NCBI RefSeq assembly: GCF_011009555.1
Contig: NZ_QXHD01000004.1
Coordinates: forward strand, 4,658,122 to 4,722,121
Length of the DNA: 64,000 bases
Origin: Adonisia turfae CCMR0081
GTDB lineage: Bacteria > Cyanobacteriota > Cyanobacteriia > Phormidesmidales > Phormidesmidaceae
Reading direction: 5' to 3'
A program made the translations under genes and the position numbers. A model generated the notes under the pieces. The model was not told the origin of the DNA, did no database searches, and saw only the letters and a program-made list of their open reading frames with translations. The stretch's first letter is position 1. Each line of letters opens with the position of its first letter. Positions 46,830 through 55,805 of this stretch are shown one piece after another.

Positions 46830-48164
46830 TTATAATGTCAACGTTGGTAGAGCATGGTAACTACCATTCGGATGCTTCACACTAAAACGGAAAGCTTCTC
46901 CGATCGATACACTCAAGCGAAGAAATACCACAGACTCATCCATATCTAGTTCATACTGTTGAAGTATCCCAGAGTCCGTTTCCGCCTTAAATATTAACCC
47001 CATTGGCAAATCTTCATCATCTTCCGCCCTTAGAATAATCAGTAGATGTTGTTTCTCAGTATCTTCTTTAGATAGGGGAAAAACAAAGCAAAAGCGTAAC
47101 TGTAGTTCCTGAAATTCTGTCTGATAGTATATAGGCAAAACTAAGGATGGAATAGATACCCCCTGCTCACGCAGGCTTCTGAGTCCCTGCCTAAATACCT
47201 CAGAAGAAATATCTAACATGAGTTCACTGCAGCGTAGTGGACCAGCATCAGTCATTAAAGCAGGTTCAGATGATAAGGCTTCCCCTAACCAAAAACCTAA
47301 CTGTCGACTTGGTTCATCTAACTTACCCTGAAGCCATCCCATAATATTTAGAACCTTTAGGGCAGCAGACTCTACAATGACCTTTTTAGACTGTTCATAT
47401 TTGGGCTGCTCATAGAGCTTTTGAAGCCTTTCTTGTGATCTTAATAGAGCAGCTCCCCCGTCCCAATTCAACTGCTGCCATAACGGCTCCTTAATATCTA
47501 TCACCGTATCTAAAGATACGCCTGGCTCATGGCTTTGTTTCCTACAAATCTCAGTAACGGATACAGCTTGCCTAATAGTTGCTGGCTCTAAATGTCTTGC
47601 ATAGGTCATTAAACAACCAGGCTCATTACCAAACAATGCAAGTGGCACCTCATAAGTCCAATTTGATAATGGCTGAATCTCAAAGTCACTCAGATACTGA
47701 CACAGCTTATCTGCCGACACCACCCCACGCATAACAGCAAATTCTGCATCCATATAATCTTCTTGAGCTTCCTTCACCTCTACCAAAAAGTAAATATCCG
47801 GTCTAAACTCAGGTAGCTCTACAGCCGCGCGTGGAATAACGACCTCACCACTTAAAACACTTTCAATCGCTAAAACACAAACATTAAAATCCCCCACTTT
47901 CAAATTGCAGATTGCTTCTAACACATGAGATAGAGGAAATTGCAATAAACTACAACTTTGTTGGCTATATGATAGTCCCCTGAGTCGCGGAGATATCCAC
48001 TCATCAACAGCAATCCGTGCTAAGTGTCGAATATAAGTTGCCCACCGATAAGCTTCTGGAAGCCTATCATCAATCTGCTGACTGGCCTGAAAAATATCTT
48101 CAGGATCAAATTCCACGGTTTCCGGATAAGAAATTTGGAAGTTACCAATGTTATTAGTTTGCAT
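46830..48164 (-). CDS. DUF1822-family protein (444 aa)
   Basis: Family assignment is from layout: YRWATYIRHLARIAVDEWI, then GDFNVCVLAIES, PDIYFLVEVKEAQEDYMDA, and further on MGWLQGKLDEPSRQLGFWLG. No signal peptide or membrane helix is seen, so it is probably cytosolic. Function of the family is unknown. In cyanobacteria such proteins recur beside CHAT-CHASE2 genes, as here (15 bases upstream of one). It follows the sigma-like gene by 11 bases, so the three genes form one transcription unit. Confidence 0.75.
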   Translation of the reverse strand: MQTNNIGNFQISYPETVEFDPEDIFQASQQIDDRLPEAYRWATYIRHLARIAVDEWISPRLRGLSYSQQSCSLLQFPLSHVLEAICNLKVGDFNVCVLAIESVLSGEVVIPRAAVELPEFRPDIYFLVEVKEAQEDYMDAEFAVMRGVVSADKLCQYLSDFEIQPLSNWTYEVPLALFGNEPGCLMTYARHLEPATIRQAVSVTEICRKQSHEPGVSLDTVIDIKEPLWQQLNWDGGAALLRSQERLQKLYEQPKYEQSKKVIVESAALKVLNIMGWLQGKLDEPSRQLGFWLGEALSSEPALMTDAGPLRCSELMLDISSEVFRQGLRSLREQGVSIPSLVLPIYYQTEFQELQLRFCFVFPLSKEDTEKQHLLIILRAEDDEDLPMGLIFKAETDSGILQQYELDMDESVVFLRLSVSIGEAFRFSVKHPNGSYHALPTLTL

Positions 48165-48175
48165 GTCTATATTTC

Positions 48176-49819
48176 CTATATTTGTTCTGACAAAAAAATC
48201 TGTAGCCGTTGAGCATAAAGACTATAAAAAACACGGTTTCTACCTGCCTTTAGCTCAGAACAAGCATCTCGAAAAGATTTATCATCTGCATACTCCGCTA
48301 AATTAACTTCCAAATTAGTAATAAAATCTACACTAGAAGAAAGCTGAGACTCACCTATTGCAATTAGAACACGTTCAGTCAATTTATCTAAAACATAATC
48401 ACGAGTCTTCCATACTAAATTTTCCAGATCTAATATTCGCCGCATTTTTTGCTTATCAAGTCCAAATCCTGTTGCTATCTCTTGCAAGAAAAGATTGTTA
48501 AGGTAAGTTAGCTTTAAACCTTTTGTAAATTTTGGCCAATGCTCTTTGTAACGTCCTTTTTGCAAGCGTAAATGACGTGTCTCCACAACAAACTGAATAC
48601 CTTGATCTAAAAGATCTACAAACTCATCATTTAATGTTTGGGAAAGGACTGTTCTTACAGCTCCTTCAGCATCTAATCCTGGAGATTTAGGCAATTCTGG
48701 GTGCTCACCAGAGATACCATTTTCTGATGAGGGTAGCTCAATTGGTTCCATGCCAGACCCTATTCTGCTCAAATCAAAATCCTTGAGCTGTCTTGCTAAC
48801 TGTTGTAACTCCTGTAATAATCTCTCTGGTGATTCAAAATATATGTCCTCTTTTCTTAGTAAAGTCAACATTTCATTGAGTTGTTCTAAGTTTGGCGGAG
48901 GACATTTCCTAGAATTACTAGAGTACTGATTTTGCACAGATGACAAACGGTCTCGACGATAAACGTCATGATATACCTTGAGCAATTTGATATCTAGACA
49001 AGAAACTAAATTTTCCTTAGGAAGCGGTTCACATCTACGATTCAGATATGCCCAGTCAGTTAATCGATGAAATCCATGCGTTGCCAAAATATTTTGGATA
49101 CTTGGCTGGTTACCTAAGTACTTGTAAATCCAATTCTTCAAATTCAACTTACTAGAAGAAACATCTAGACTATAATCCGCCAAAATCTTCAAGTTAAAGG
49201 GAATATACTTACTTGGCTGAGGTTCATTATTGTCTTCATTAAATCGAATTTCTCCATTCTTTTTGGCTGTATAAAGCTTATAAGTCTTCTTCTTCTGTTT
49301 CTTCTGCTTCTTCCTGCTTTTCTGGCAACTATTTTCTAATGTACCATCAGTATCTTGAGAGTCATTTGTTGCTATTTCAGCTTTTGGAAAAACAGAAGGA
49401 ATGCCAATATCAGCTTTGAGAAAAATATAGGGAGTCGCATCATCGTCCAAAACTGCTGCAATTAGTTCTTCTCTTAAAACCTTATTCCTATCTCTAGGAT
49501 CTAGCATCGTAACCATCTTCTGGACACAAGCATAGGAGTATTGAGAAAGCTTACAACGAATACATACACCAGCCAGAGCTTGCGCATATGTTTCAGGAAA
49601 CTTTTGATCTTTTGGATCTAATAATCCTAAAAAAGTAAGTAAAAGGTGATCATCAATATATCTGGTTTCAGATTTCGCACACTGAAGCTGTATAGAAACA
49701 TGAATTTCAAATTCCTTAAAATATTCTCTGCTATCCTCAATTAGCCACACTTTGGCATAGCCATGTTCAGCAGCAGATGGTACTAACATCTCTGCGTAGG
49801 TTGACCTATCGTCGTTCAT
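48176..49819 (-). CDS. Sigma-70-like protein of the CHAT-CHASE2 locus (547 aa)
   Basis: ATG 49,819 has AAGGAGG 11 bases upstream; an ATG at 49,888 would add an unlikely leader. The middle of the protein carries LNLKNWIYKYLGNQPSIQNI, GFHRLTDWAYLN, KLLKVYHDVYRRDRL and CPPPNLEQL, which match by memory the cyanobacterial sigma-70-like proteins found in front of DUF1822 and CHASE2 genes. A Lys-rich linker (KKQKKQKKKTYKLY, about 195-205) is unusual. I cannot find a clear sigma region 2 or 4, so it may be a divergent sigma or another regulator. First gene of the minus-strand unit. Confidence 0.6.
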   Translation of the reverse strand: MNDDRSTYAEMLVPSAAEHGYAKVWLIEDSREYFKEFEIHVSIQLQCAKSETRYIDDHLLLTFLGLLDPKDQKFPETYAQALAGVCIRCKLSQYSYACVQKMVTMLDPRDRNKVLREELIAAVLDDDATPYIFLKADIGIPSVFPKAEIATNDSQDTDGTLENSCQKSRKKQKKQKKKTYKLYTAKKNGEIRFNEDNNEPQPSKYIPFNLKILADYSLDVSSSKLNLKNWIYKYLGNQPSIQNILATHGFHRLTDWAYLNRRCEPLPKENLVSCLDIKLLKVYHDVYRRDRLSSVQNQYSSNSRKCPPPNLEQLNEMLTLLRKEDIYFESPERLLQELQQLARQLKDFDLSRIGSGMEPIELPSSENGISGEHPELPKSPGLDAEGAVRTVLSQTLNDEFVDLLDQGIQFVVETRHLRLQKGRYKEHWPKFTKGLKLTYLNNLFLQEIATGFGLDKQKMRRILDLENLVWKTRDYVLDKLTERVLIAIGESQLSSSVDFITNLEVNLAEYADDKSFRDACSELKAGRNRVFYSLYAQRLQIFLSEQI

Positions 49820-50397
49820 AACGCACCCATCCTCCTTCGACTCACCACATAAGAAATACACATCCATAAATAGATTAGTGTAGAGCATCTGAACCGATTC
49901 ACTTTTACTGAATCGTATTTATAGCAAGCCATTCGAGACATTACTTATAAGAACCTCCAACTGTACTAAGCTGGCAGTGGCTACTGCAGTAGTTCCAATA
50001 ACCTGGAGTCTACAGCAACACTGCAATCCAAAATAAAGATCCAAACCTACACCACGTCCAAGTTGAAACCCGTAGATTACTCTACAGAAAAAATAATTCT
50101 GGACGTGGACAAGATACCAATCGAACATCTTAGAGTACTTTTACTACTGGCCTTGCATCATCTCAACCTATTTATCAATTTATAATCTCATCACAGTTTG
50201 AGAAGGCTGTACGGCACTAGGACTTTCTCCAAGGCTATGAAAAACTTACTGGCAATAAGCTTTAGCGTGACAAGAACAACACTAAGAAAGCAACTAAAAT
50301 AACAACTGAACCAGTTTATTGGAATTACAACAATACATAAATGAGTTCGAACAAAGGACAATCGAAAACTTTGGTTTGGGCTTTATCAATATCAAAA
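49820..50397. other. Divergent intergenic region between sigma-like gene and secreted-protein genes
   Basis: Apart from short shadow frames (for example 49,919-50,128 on the minus strand) no gene is supported. Promoters for the sigma-like operon to the left and the small secreted-protein gene to the right should lie here. I did not find a convincing -35/-10 pair or inverted repeat. Confidence 0.5.
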
Positions 50398-50745
50398 ATG
50401 AAGAGACATTTCATGAAAGCACATCAGTTACTTTCAGCTTCAATGCTACTTGTTGCTACAAACGGAATAATTAGTGGACCAGTGTTCTCACAAGTTGAAT
50501 TTTCTGGAGATTCCGGACAGCCACAGCATGACTCTAACATAGACTTTTTAAATGATTCTCCATTTGGACAATCTGACTATCCACATAATTTATTTGATGA
50601 TCACGTTCCGATTTTCATACCACAACCAGACGATAGTCCCGCAATAGACCCTGATTTTATTCAAGATGATGACAACTATCAATTTGATGACGAATGTACT
50701 GAGAAATACGGCCAACAATGGTATTGCCGAAATGGCCTTAAATAA
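50398..50745 (+). CDS. Small secreted acidic protein (115 aa)
   Basis: I do not recognise this family. From ATG 50,398 (MKRHFMKAHQLLSASMLL) there is a signal peptide ending near PVFSQ; ATG 50,413 or 50,341 are other possible starts. The mature part is rich in Asp, Pro and Phe (FLNDSPFGQSDYPHNLFDD, later DPDFIQDDD) and ends with two cysteines in CTEKYGQQWYC, able to form a small disulphide loop. It is the first of five consecutive genes for exported proteins. Confidence 0.6.
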   Translation: MKRHFMKAHQLLSASMLLVATNGIISGPVFSQVEFSGDSGQPQHDSNIDFLNDSPFGQSDYPHNLFDDHVPIFIPQPDDSPAIDPDFIQDDDNYQFDDECTEKYGQQWYCRNGLK

Positions 50746-50891
50746 CGTCTTTTCACATTCCTGGGCCTTATGACTAACGTTCTGAAGTTATCTATTTCAT
50801 TTCTCAGATAAGTGAAATAACGTTTATCTATAATCAGTGCTTTCTACTTTCCAAGCTTTCTCTTTCATCTTCATTCTCTCAAGGAGATATC

Positions 50892-51713
50892 ATGACAACT
50901 AAAAAACGTTCATTGCTACTAGCAGTTTCATGTACAGCTCTTAGTTTAGCAACTTCTCTTCCAGTTCGAGCTAATCCAACTGAAAATATTATCAATGATA
51001 TTAATGTTGGAGACGTCTTAGAAAAGTGTGATGACATTGTAGCTAATGAAGTAGCTGACACACTAATTGAGAATCGCTATAACACCAGTAGTGAGGAAGC
51101 TATGAGATCAGCTAATCAGTTTAAATCAGGTTATCAGAGAACTACTAATACAGGAGGGGGATGGGGTCCCTTTAAGGTCAATCGCGAAAATAGCTCCTCT
51201 GGTAATAATGAGGGCTCTAATGAAGATCTCACTAATTCAAAGAAAAAGGTCTTTCAGGAAGGTATTTTCCACGGTAAAACCATTAATCCAACTGCTGTTG
51301 GCAAAGACTGTAAAGCAGCCGTTAATGCTTACAATGGAATTGTTACTGCTTTATTTAGTCATCTCACCGCAATACAAACATCTCAGGATCAGGTGACTAT
51401 TGCTTTAGGAACATCTCAGGACCAGGTGACTATTGCTTTAGGGCAGCAAGATGTTGAAAAGTATGCTTTAGAGACTGAGCGTAAAGCATTGGAAATGCAG
51501 GCAAACTTGGCAAAACAGCAGATGCGAGCACAACGTCTTGACCAATTACTGGGTCCATTTAATGACATGTTAAAAACTTCAATGGCCCCACGTCCACAGG
51601 CTCCCTCTAGCGTGTATAGCTCTCCAGGATGGCCACAGCCACAGCCACAACCACAGCCTCAATCTCCTCCCATTTCTCCAGCAATGCAGGAGTTATTAAA
51701 ACTATTGCAGTAG
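50892..51713 (+). CDS. Secreted protein with coiled coil and Pro/Gln tail (273 aa)
   Basis: AAGGAGATATC gives a strong ribosome site before ATG 50,892. Signal peptide: KKRSLLLAVSCTALSLATSLP, cleaved near VRA-NP. The middle has a GGGWGPF patch and two tandem 11-residue repeats (TSQDQVTIALG). A charged coiled coil follows (EKYALETERKALEMQANLA), then a low-complexity QPQPQPQPQ tail and a hydrophobic end. Coiled coil and Pro-rich tail suggest an envelope-spanning or surface-associated role; no family recognised. Confidence 0.72.
   Translation: MTTKKRSLLLAVSCTALSLATSLPVRANPTENIINDINVGDVLEKCDDIVANEVADTLIENRYNTSSEEAMRSANQFKSGYQRTTNTGGGWGPFKVNRENSSSGNNEGSNEDLTNSKKKVFQEGIFHGKTINPTAVGKDCKAAVNAYNGIVTALFSHLTAIQTSQDQVTIALGTSQDQVTIALGQQDVEKYALETERKALEMQANLAKQQMRAQRLDQLLGPFNDMLKTSMAPRPQAPSSVYSSPGWPQPQPQPQPQSPPISPAMQELLKLLQ
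51379..51444 (+). repeat. Tandem 33-bp repeat inside the secreted coiled-coil gene
   Basis: Units 51,379-51,411 and 51,412-51,444 differ only at GAT/GAC and at the last base. Each encodes TSQDQVTIALG. In-frame duplication of this kind suggests slippage and length variation between strains. Confidence 0.9.
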
Positions 51714-51742
51714 TTGAAAGAGAGATATCACGTTCCGAATGT

Positions 51743-51793
51743 TTTTAGGCTCAAGCCTAGCTTGCATATAAGTTCAGGCTTGAGTCCCTAAAA
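51743..51793 (+). terminator. Terminator-like hairpin after the coiled-coil gene
   Basis: The left arm TTTTAGG plus CTCAAGCCT (51,743-51,758) pairs with AGGCTTGAG plus CCTAAAA (51,776-51,793), with a two-base bulge. It lies 30 bases after the stop at 51,713. The long stem fits a terminator, though the T-run on the 3' side is poor. Confidence 0.6.
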
Positions 51794-51885
51794 TCCTGAT
51801 TCTTAGATACGTTCCTTTTTAGGGCATAACTTATCTATTGACCTGAAATAACAATGTCTTCCATTCTAATTTGGACTATTGAACC

Positions 51886-52653
51886 ATGATCTTTGACCTT
51901 AAGTTTCTTACATCATTCACACTGTCTTTAGCAGTCGCAGTCAGTCTGCCACTTATAAATAAAACTGCTAATGCTCACCCACTCAAGCTGTCATCAGGAC
52001 ATCAGACCAACAATCTTGTTGTAGTTGCTTCAAAACTTTCAAGAGGAAATTACAAAGTTAATGTTTTAGAGCAAATTCCAGGTCAACAAGCTTGTTGGGA
52101 GGAATATAGCTCACATTCCTACACCCATATTGCCCCCCTACTACTCAATTTTGACTGGACTGGTCATTGCAAGCGTTATGACAGTAATGGTTACTCAGTT
52201 AATCTAGTAGGTCAAGACTCAACTGGTTACCGACTCCGCATTCGCCATCTACAAGAGCCTTCTATATGGGGTAAAGCATCAAAAAGCTTAAGACTCGAAG
52301 CTTTCAACCCGTTTGACCGTGAAGCTCCCAGTTTTTGGGTCGGAGATGCATACACCAGTAAAGATATGCACCCAGATGAACTAAGAGATTTGAAAAATTT
52401 CAAGCACCTTAAAGTCCATTTAAATCCGAATTGGGAAATTGTCAAAAAAACAGATAAAAATAGAAACACAACTCATCTTCAATTTACTCTGACAATCTCT
52501 CAAATGGAAGATGCGAGTCAACCGTTACCCAAGTTACCTGATATAAAAGAAGGTCAATTTAGGCAATTAGACTCCTCGTCATCACGTCCAATCCTGCAAG
52601 AGGACTATCGTTATCCAATGTCTAAACCTTTTCATAAAACATTTGAGGAATAG
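51886..52653 (+). CDS. Secreted hypothetical protein (255 aa)
   Basis: Signal peptide: FLTSFTLSLAVAVSLPLINK, cleaved near ANA-HP. The mature part has strand-rich sequence (VVASKLSRGNYKVNVLEQ, then ACWEEYSS and WTGHCKRYDS, where two Cys could pair) and a FWVGDAYTSKDMHPDEL segment. I recall cyanobacterial exported proteins with a similar CW-x-Y-x-C pattern and a DW-G-C--Y box (DUF3747-like), but I cannot confirm the family. Third of the five exported proteins. Confidence 0.65.
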   Translation: MIFDLKFLTSFTLSLAVAVSLPLINKTANAHPLKLSSGHQTNNLVVVASKLSRGNYKVNVLEQIPGQQACWEEYSSHSYTHIAPLLLNFDWTGHCKRYDSNGYSVNLVGQDSTGYRLRIRHLQEPSIWGKASKSLRLEAFNPFDREAPSFWVGDAYTSKDMHPDELRDLKNFKHLKVHLNPNWEIVKKTDKNRNTTHLQFTLTISQMEDASQPLPKLPDIKEGQFRQLDSSSSRPILQEDYRYPMSKPFHKTFEE

Positions 52654-52756
52654 CACTCTTCTTGTCCTCATCCATCTTTACCAAGTGTAGTTGCTGAATA
52701 GCCAAGTCTTATAACAGCTTTCTACACTAATCGTTTCTACTAGCACAACAGCAATT

Positions 52757-53242
52757 ATGAAATTCAAGATCTCTTTTCTACTCTCATTAGTAGCAGCTTT
52801 TGTCAGCATTTTGCCAGCGAAAGCAAATGAGACTGCACCAATGTGTTCACCTCAAGACTCCTATAGCCATATCAGTACTGAAGATCTGAGTTGTGACCCA
52901 GAAGACTATGGATTTACATACAATTCTGATGGGAATCTAACACCATTAGAATTCGACTATCATGATGGTCCCACTATCAGTAATGCCCCTCCACAAGACC
53001 GCGTAAGCCATCGCCGCCCTCGCACCATCCAAGAAGAAGGTGAAATAGTAACCGGCTCAGTGCTTGGCTCCGCTCTTTATTGGACAAGTAAGGCAGGAGG
53101 AAGATCCCATGAGGAAGCCATGGACATGGCTGAATTTGGTTATCACGCTGGCAGTGTTATTGAGGGGGTAGCAGGCTCTGCTCCTATACGTCCCAACAAT
53201 CATCAACCTAGACGAAATACTGGTTCAGAATACTACCCATAA
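52757..53242 (+). CDS. Small secreted hypothetical protein (161 aa)
   Basis: Signal peptide: KFKISFLLSLVAAFVSILPA, cleaved near KANE. The mature part has an acidic N-terminus with two Cys (MCSPQDSY, LSCDPEDYGF), an Arg-rich patch (RVSHRRPRTIQEE), and a Gly-rich possible membrane-active helix (IVTGSVLGSALYW). No family is recognised. A good terminator follows at 53,273. Confidence 0.6.
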   Translation: MKFKISFLLSLVAAFVSILPAKANETAPMCSPQDSYSHISTEDLSCDPEDYGFTYNSDGNLTPLEFDYHDGPTISNAPPQDRVSHRRPRTIQEEGEIVTGSVLGSALYWTSKAGGRSHEEAMDMAEFGYHAGSVIEGVAGSAPIRPNNHQPRRNTGSEYYP

Positions 53243-53272
53243 GTCTTGCCTAAAGTGCTCCTGGCAATTAAG

Positions 53273-53309
53273 AGGGGAGGCTCCTACTATTCATAAACTC
53301 CCCTTTTTT
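53273..53309 (+). terminator. Rho-independent terminator
   Basis: AGGGGAG (53,273-53,279) pairs perfectly with CTCCCCT (53,298-53,304), and the right arm runs into TTTTTT. It follows the 52,757 gene by 30 bases and separates it from the gene at 53,384. Confidence 0.8.
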
Positions 53310-53383
53310 GTTAGCTCAACCCATAGATCTGTGCTAACAAAAAGTTTATGTAAAATCTGATCTCTATAGCATGAACTCTAACC

Positions 53384-54412
53384 ATGAAAAGAAATCTGTC
53401 TATATCTCTCTTATGCCTGCTTTCCCTATTTTCTCCAATAGCAGCCTTAATACCTACTAGAGCTGCCCTCGCAGGTGAGACTATAATCAACAGTGCTTTT
53501 GTTGCACGAGATCAGCGACTATCTGTTTCCAATCCAAATGTTATTGCTATCCGCTTTAAGGGTAAGCATACTCCTACAGTCTCTTGGACGCTTGCTGAGT
53601 CATTGAAAGATCATAGAGGAGGAGTCTTAATTCCAGCAGGCGCTGAGATTCCAGGCTCTTTAGAGTTAACAGATGAACCTGAAGGAGCAAGGATTGTAGC
53701 CCGATACATTATTGTTGAGGGAATGGAGGTTCCAATCGAAGCATCTGGCTACATTCTACCTGTAGAAAGTCAAGTTACTCGTACAAAGGCGGAAAAAATA
53801 ACCGAGTTTATGGCCTATACTAGACCAGCTGGCTATACCCTCGGGCAAATGCTCTTTGATGATGCACAGCTTGGAGAAATGATAGGGACATTATTGCCTA
53901 TTTTAGCTGGCTCTCTTTTTATGAGAGATAGTGTGGAAAGAGCTATCTATATTCCACAAAATCAGAAATTCTCACTCAAAATTGAAACACCAATTGCGCT
54001 CACGAACGAAGTCGCGCAAATCCTCCACGGTCCTGACGCTTGGAGAATTGCGCGAGATCAGCCTCTCGGATCACATCAGCTAGCTGCATATAATAGCGCA
54101 CAAAGTACAAAGTTACCTACAGTTGCCCAAACTACTGGATGTTCAGGAATTCAGTCCAATGAGCATATAGTCAGCTATCATTTGGGCCTAGGTGTCTACG
54201 AACAGCCTACCTTCACCAGTAAAAAGGTCATGGCCCTACCAATGGCAACAGTAGTTGAATTTAATACTGATTCTTCTGAGCAAGGACAGATGACTGACGC
54301 TAGCAACATTACATGGCAAAAGGTCCAAATGCCTGTTTCTGGGTTTATCCCTATCGGAGAAAATGGTTCTATGTCGAACGTACAACCCTGTAGTCGAAAC
54401 TTAGAAGCTTAA
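53384..54412 (+). CDS. Exported protein with SH3-like C-terminus (342 aa)
   Basis: Signal peptide: LSISLLCLLSLFSPIAALIP, cleaved near ALA-GE. Residues 30-200 are strand-rich with GGVLIPAGAEIPGSLELTD and VARYIIVEGMEVPIEASGYIL, in the style of TrbI/VirB10-like or capsule-associated exported proteins; a short hydrophobic helix IGTLLPILAGSLF is near 165-180. The last 90 residues resemble a bacterial SH3 domain (LGLGVYEQPTFTSKKV, then WQKVQMPVSGFIPIG). SH3b domains bind cell-wall material. Last of the five exported proteins. Family not certain. Confidence 0.62.
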   Translation: MKRNLSISLLCLLSLFSPIAALIPTRAALAGETIINSAFVARDQRLSVSNPNVIAIRFKGKHTPTVSWTLAESLKDHRGGVLIPAGAEIPGSLELTDEPEGARIVARYIIVEGMEVPIEASGYILPVESQVTRTKAEKITEFMAYTRPAGYTLGQMLFDDAQLGEMIGTLLPILAGSLFMRDSVERAIYIPQNQKFSLKIETPIALTNEVAQILHGPDAWRIARDQPLGSHQLAAYNSAQSTKLPTVAQTTGCSGIQSNEHIVSYHLGLGVYEQPTFTSKKVMALPMATVVEFNTDSSEQGQMTDASNITWQKVQMPVSGFIPIGENGSMSNVQPCSRNLEA

Positions 54413-54532
54413 GAATCCACGATATCCATATTGTGTGGTTAATCAGAGTCATAGAGCTGGAAAACTATTAGCATTGACTCCACAATCATCATATCCGTCA
54501 GCTCTGCTTTTTCATAACAAGTGAACCAGTTA

Positions 54533-54550
54533 AATTAGTTTGCACTAATT
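54533..54550. promoter_or_regulatory. Perfect inverted repeat, possible operator
   Basis: AATTAGT-TTGC-ACTAATT is a perfect 7-bp inverted repeat with a 4-base spacer, typical in size for a dimeric regulator site. A related TTGCACTAATTTG lies upstream of the transporter gene (about 36,888-36,900), but only one half is shared. Confidence 0.35.
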
Positions 54551-54763
54551 AATAAGTGTTGGGAGAAATGAACGGTTTTGGTAAGAGGCATTACCTAACC
54601 TGCCATGCGGCTTCATCGATCCCAAAGTAGTTAGCCTAATGTCAAACCTATCCAAGGATTTCATCTTCAACAATCACCCAAACCACTAGAACCAAAATTG
54701 GGTAATCCATCTTCTATGGCTAGAGTTTAGCTAAGCATTCTACTGTTTAATTCATACCTTTGA

Positions 54764-54802
54764 AATGATTGAAAAATGTATCTAGTCTCTTTTTCAATCA
54801 TT
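54764..54802 (+). promoter_or_regulatory. 13-bp perfect hairpin upstream of the dioxygenase gene
   Basis: AATGATTGAAAAA (54,764-54,776) pairs perfectly with TTTTTCAATCATT (54,790-54,802) across a 13-base loop, 50 bases before ATG 54,853. It could be an attenuator, a bidirectional terminator of the preceding genes or an operator. Confidence 0.55.
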
Positions 54803-54852
54803 GTTATGTCTAGTGTTCAGCAAAAGTCAACCATCACTACTACTGCGGAAAG

Positions 54853-55794
54853 ATGTCAATTTACAATACACCGCCATACTCTATTAACCTTCTAGATACA
54901 AACTCCTGGGAACTCAATTCTCTGGATATATGGAAAGATTCACATCGTATAGCCTTTCAGAGGCAAGCAGAGAAGTTTAAACCATTTCCCGAGCATGACC
55001 TTAATACTCAACTACAATGTGAAGCACTTAAATTGCTAAAATACTTCAAAGACTTTCAGCTCCCATTGAAAAAAGTCCATCATCAACCATATATGGTTAT
55101 CACGGAGCTTCCAATCGATCCTAAGCTACCAGCACCGCCTACTAATGGGCAACGACCTAAAGAGAAAAATACTTGGATTAGTGAGCTATTATTGCTTTGT
55201 TTGTCAAAGATTGCAAATCTCCATCCGCCAGCTTATAAGGAAGAAAAACAAGGGGACCTAATTCATCAAATTGCACCTAGAGATGGATATGAAAATACAG
55301 TTTCAAATGCTGGGAGGGTGACCTTTGCTTTACACACCGATGCAGCAATCTTAAAACCCCCATATACTCCAGAGTTCCTACTAGTGTTGGGCCTACTAAA
55401 TGAACATGACACTCCAACGTACTTAGCAAGTTTAGACGAGATTTTGGCTCAGCTTACACCCAATGATATTCAAATATTGAGCGAACCTCGTTTTCATGTT
55501 GAGTCTCCAGGAGTCATGAAAATATGGGGCGGTAAAATAATACGCTCAGAACGTCGGCCTCTGATTACCATTGATCAAGATCAATGTGCAACAATCAACG
55601 CTCATCTACACACAACAAAAGCTACAGATCCTGTAGCAGAATTAGCATTGAGTGCATTGAAAGACGCCGCCAATAAAGTGGCTCGTTCAGTCTCCATATC
55701 ACCGGGCACACTAGTTATTTTGAATAATTTCCAATGTATGCATGGGAGAAGTGAAGTCACCGGTCAACGTTGGCTACAGAGGCTTTACGTGTAA
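54853..55794 (+). CDS. Fe(II)/2-oxoglutarate dioxygenase, amino-acid hydroxylase type
   Basis: 313 residues. The iron ligands are His 161 and Asp 163 in FALHTDAAILKPP and the distal His 297 in CMHGRSEV, followed by GQRWLQRLYV with candidate 2-oxoglutarate-binding Arg. The HTD motif, the PEFLLVLGL segment and the HGR-x-x-x-RWLQR ending place it near the clavaminate synthase / VioC / asparagine oxygenase group, which hydroxylates free amino acids, often in natural-product pathways. The substrate cannot be read. The stop is only 11 bases from an IS481 end, so the last residues could be altered by the insertion. Confidence 0.8.
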   Translation: MSIYNTPPYSINLLDTNSWELNSLDIWKDSHRIAFQRQAEKFKPFPEHDLNTQLQCEALKLLKYFKDFQLPLKKVHHQPYMVITELPIDPKLPAPPTNGQRPKEKNTWISELLLLCLSKIANLHPPAYKEEKQGDLIHQIAPRDGYENTVSNAGRVTFALHTDAAILKPPYTPEFLLVLGLLNEHDTPTYLASLDEILAQLTPNDIQILSEPRFHVESPGVMKIWGGKIIRSERRPLITIDQDQCATINAHLHTTKATDPVAELALSALKDAANKVARSVSISPGTLVILNNFQCMHGRSEVTGQRWLQRLYV

Positions 55795-55805
55795 TAGTTA
55801 AGACT

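Larger units (their letters stand above)
54413..54852. other. 440-base intergenic region before the dioxygenase gene
   Basis: No gene is supported. It contains two inverted repeats, listed separately at 54,533 and 54,764. The rest has no clear signal. Confidence 0.55.

Noticed and set aside
49919-50128. Minus-strand frame of 69 residues upstream of the sigma-like gene
   Set aside because: No start signal, family or sensible composition; it lies in a promoter region.
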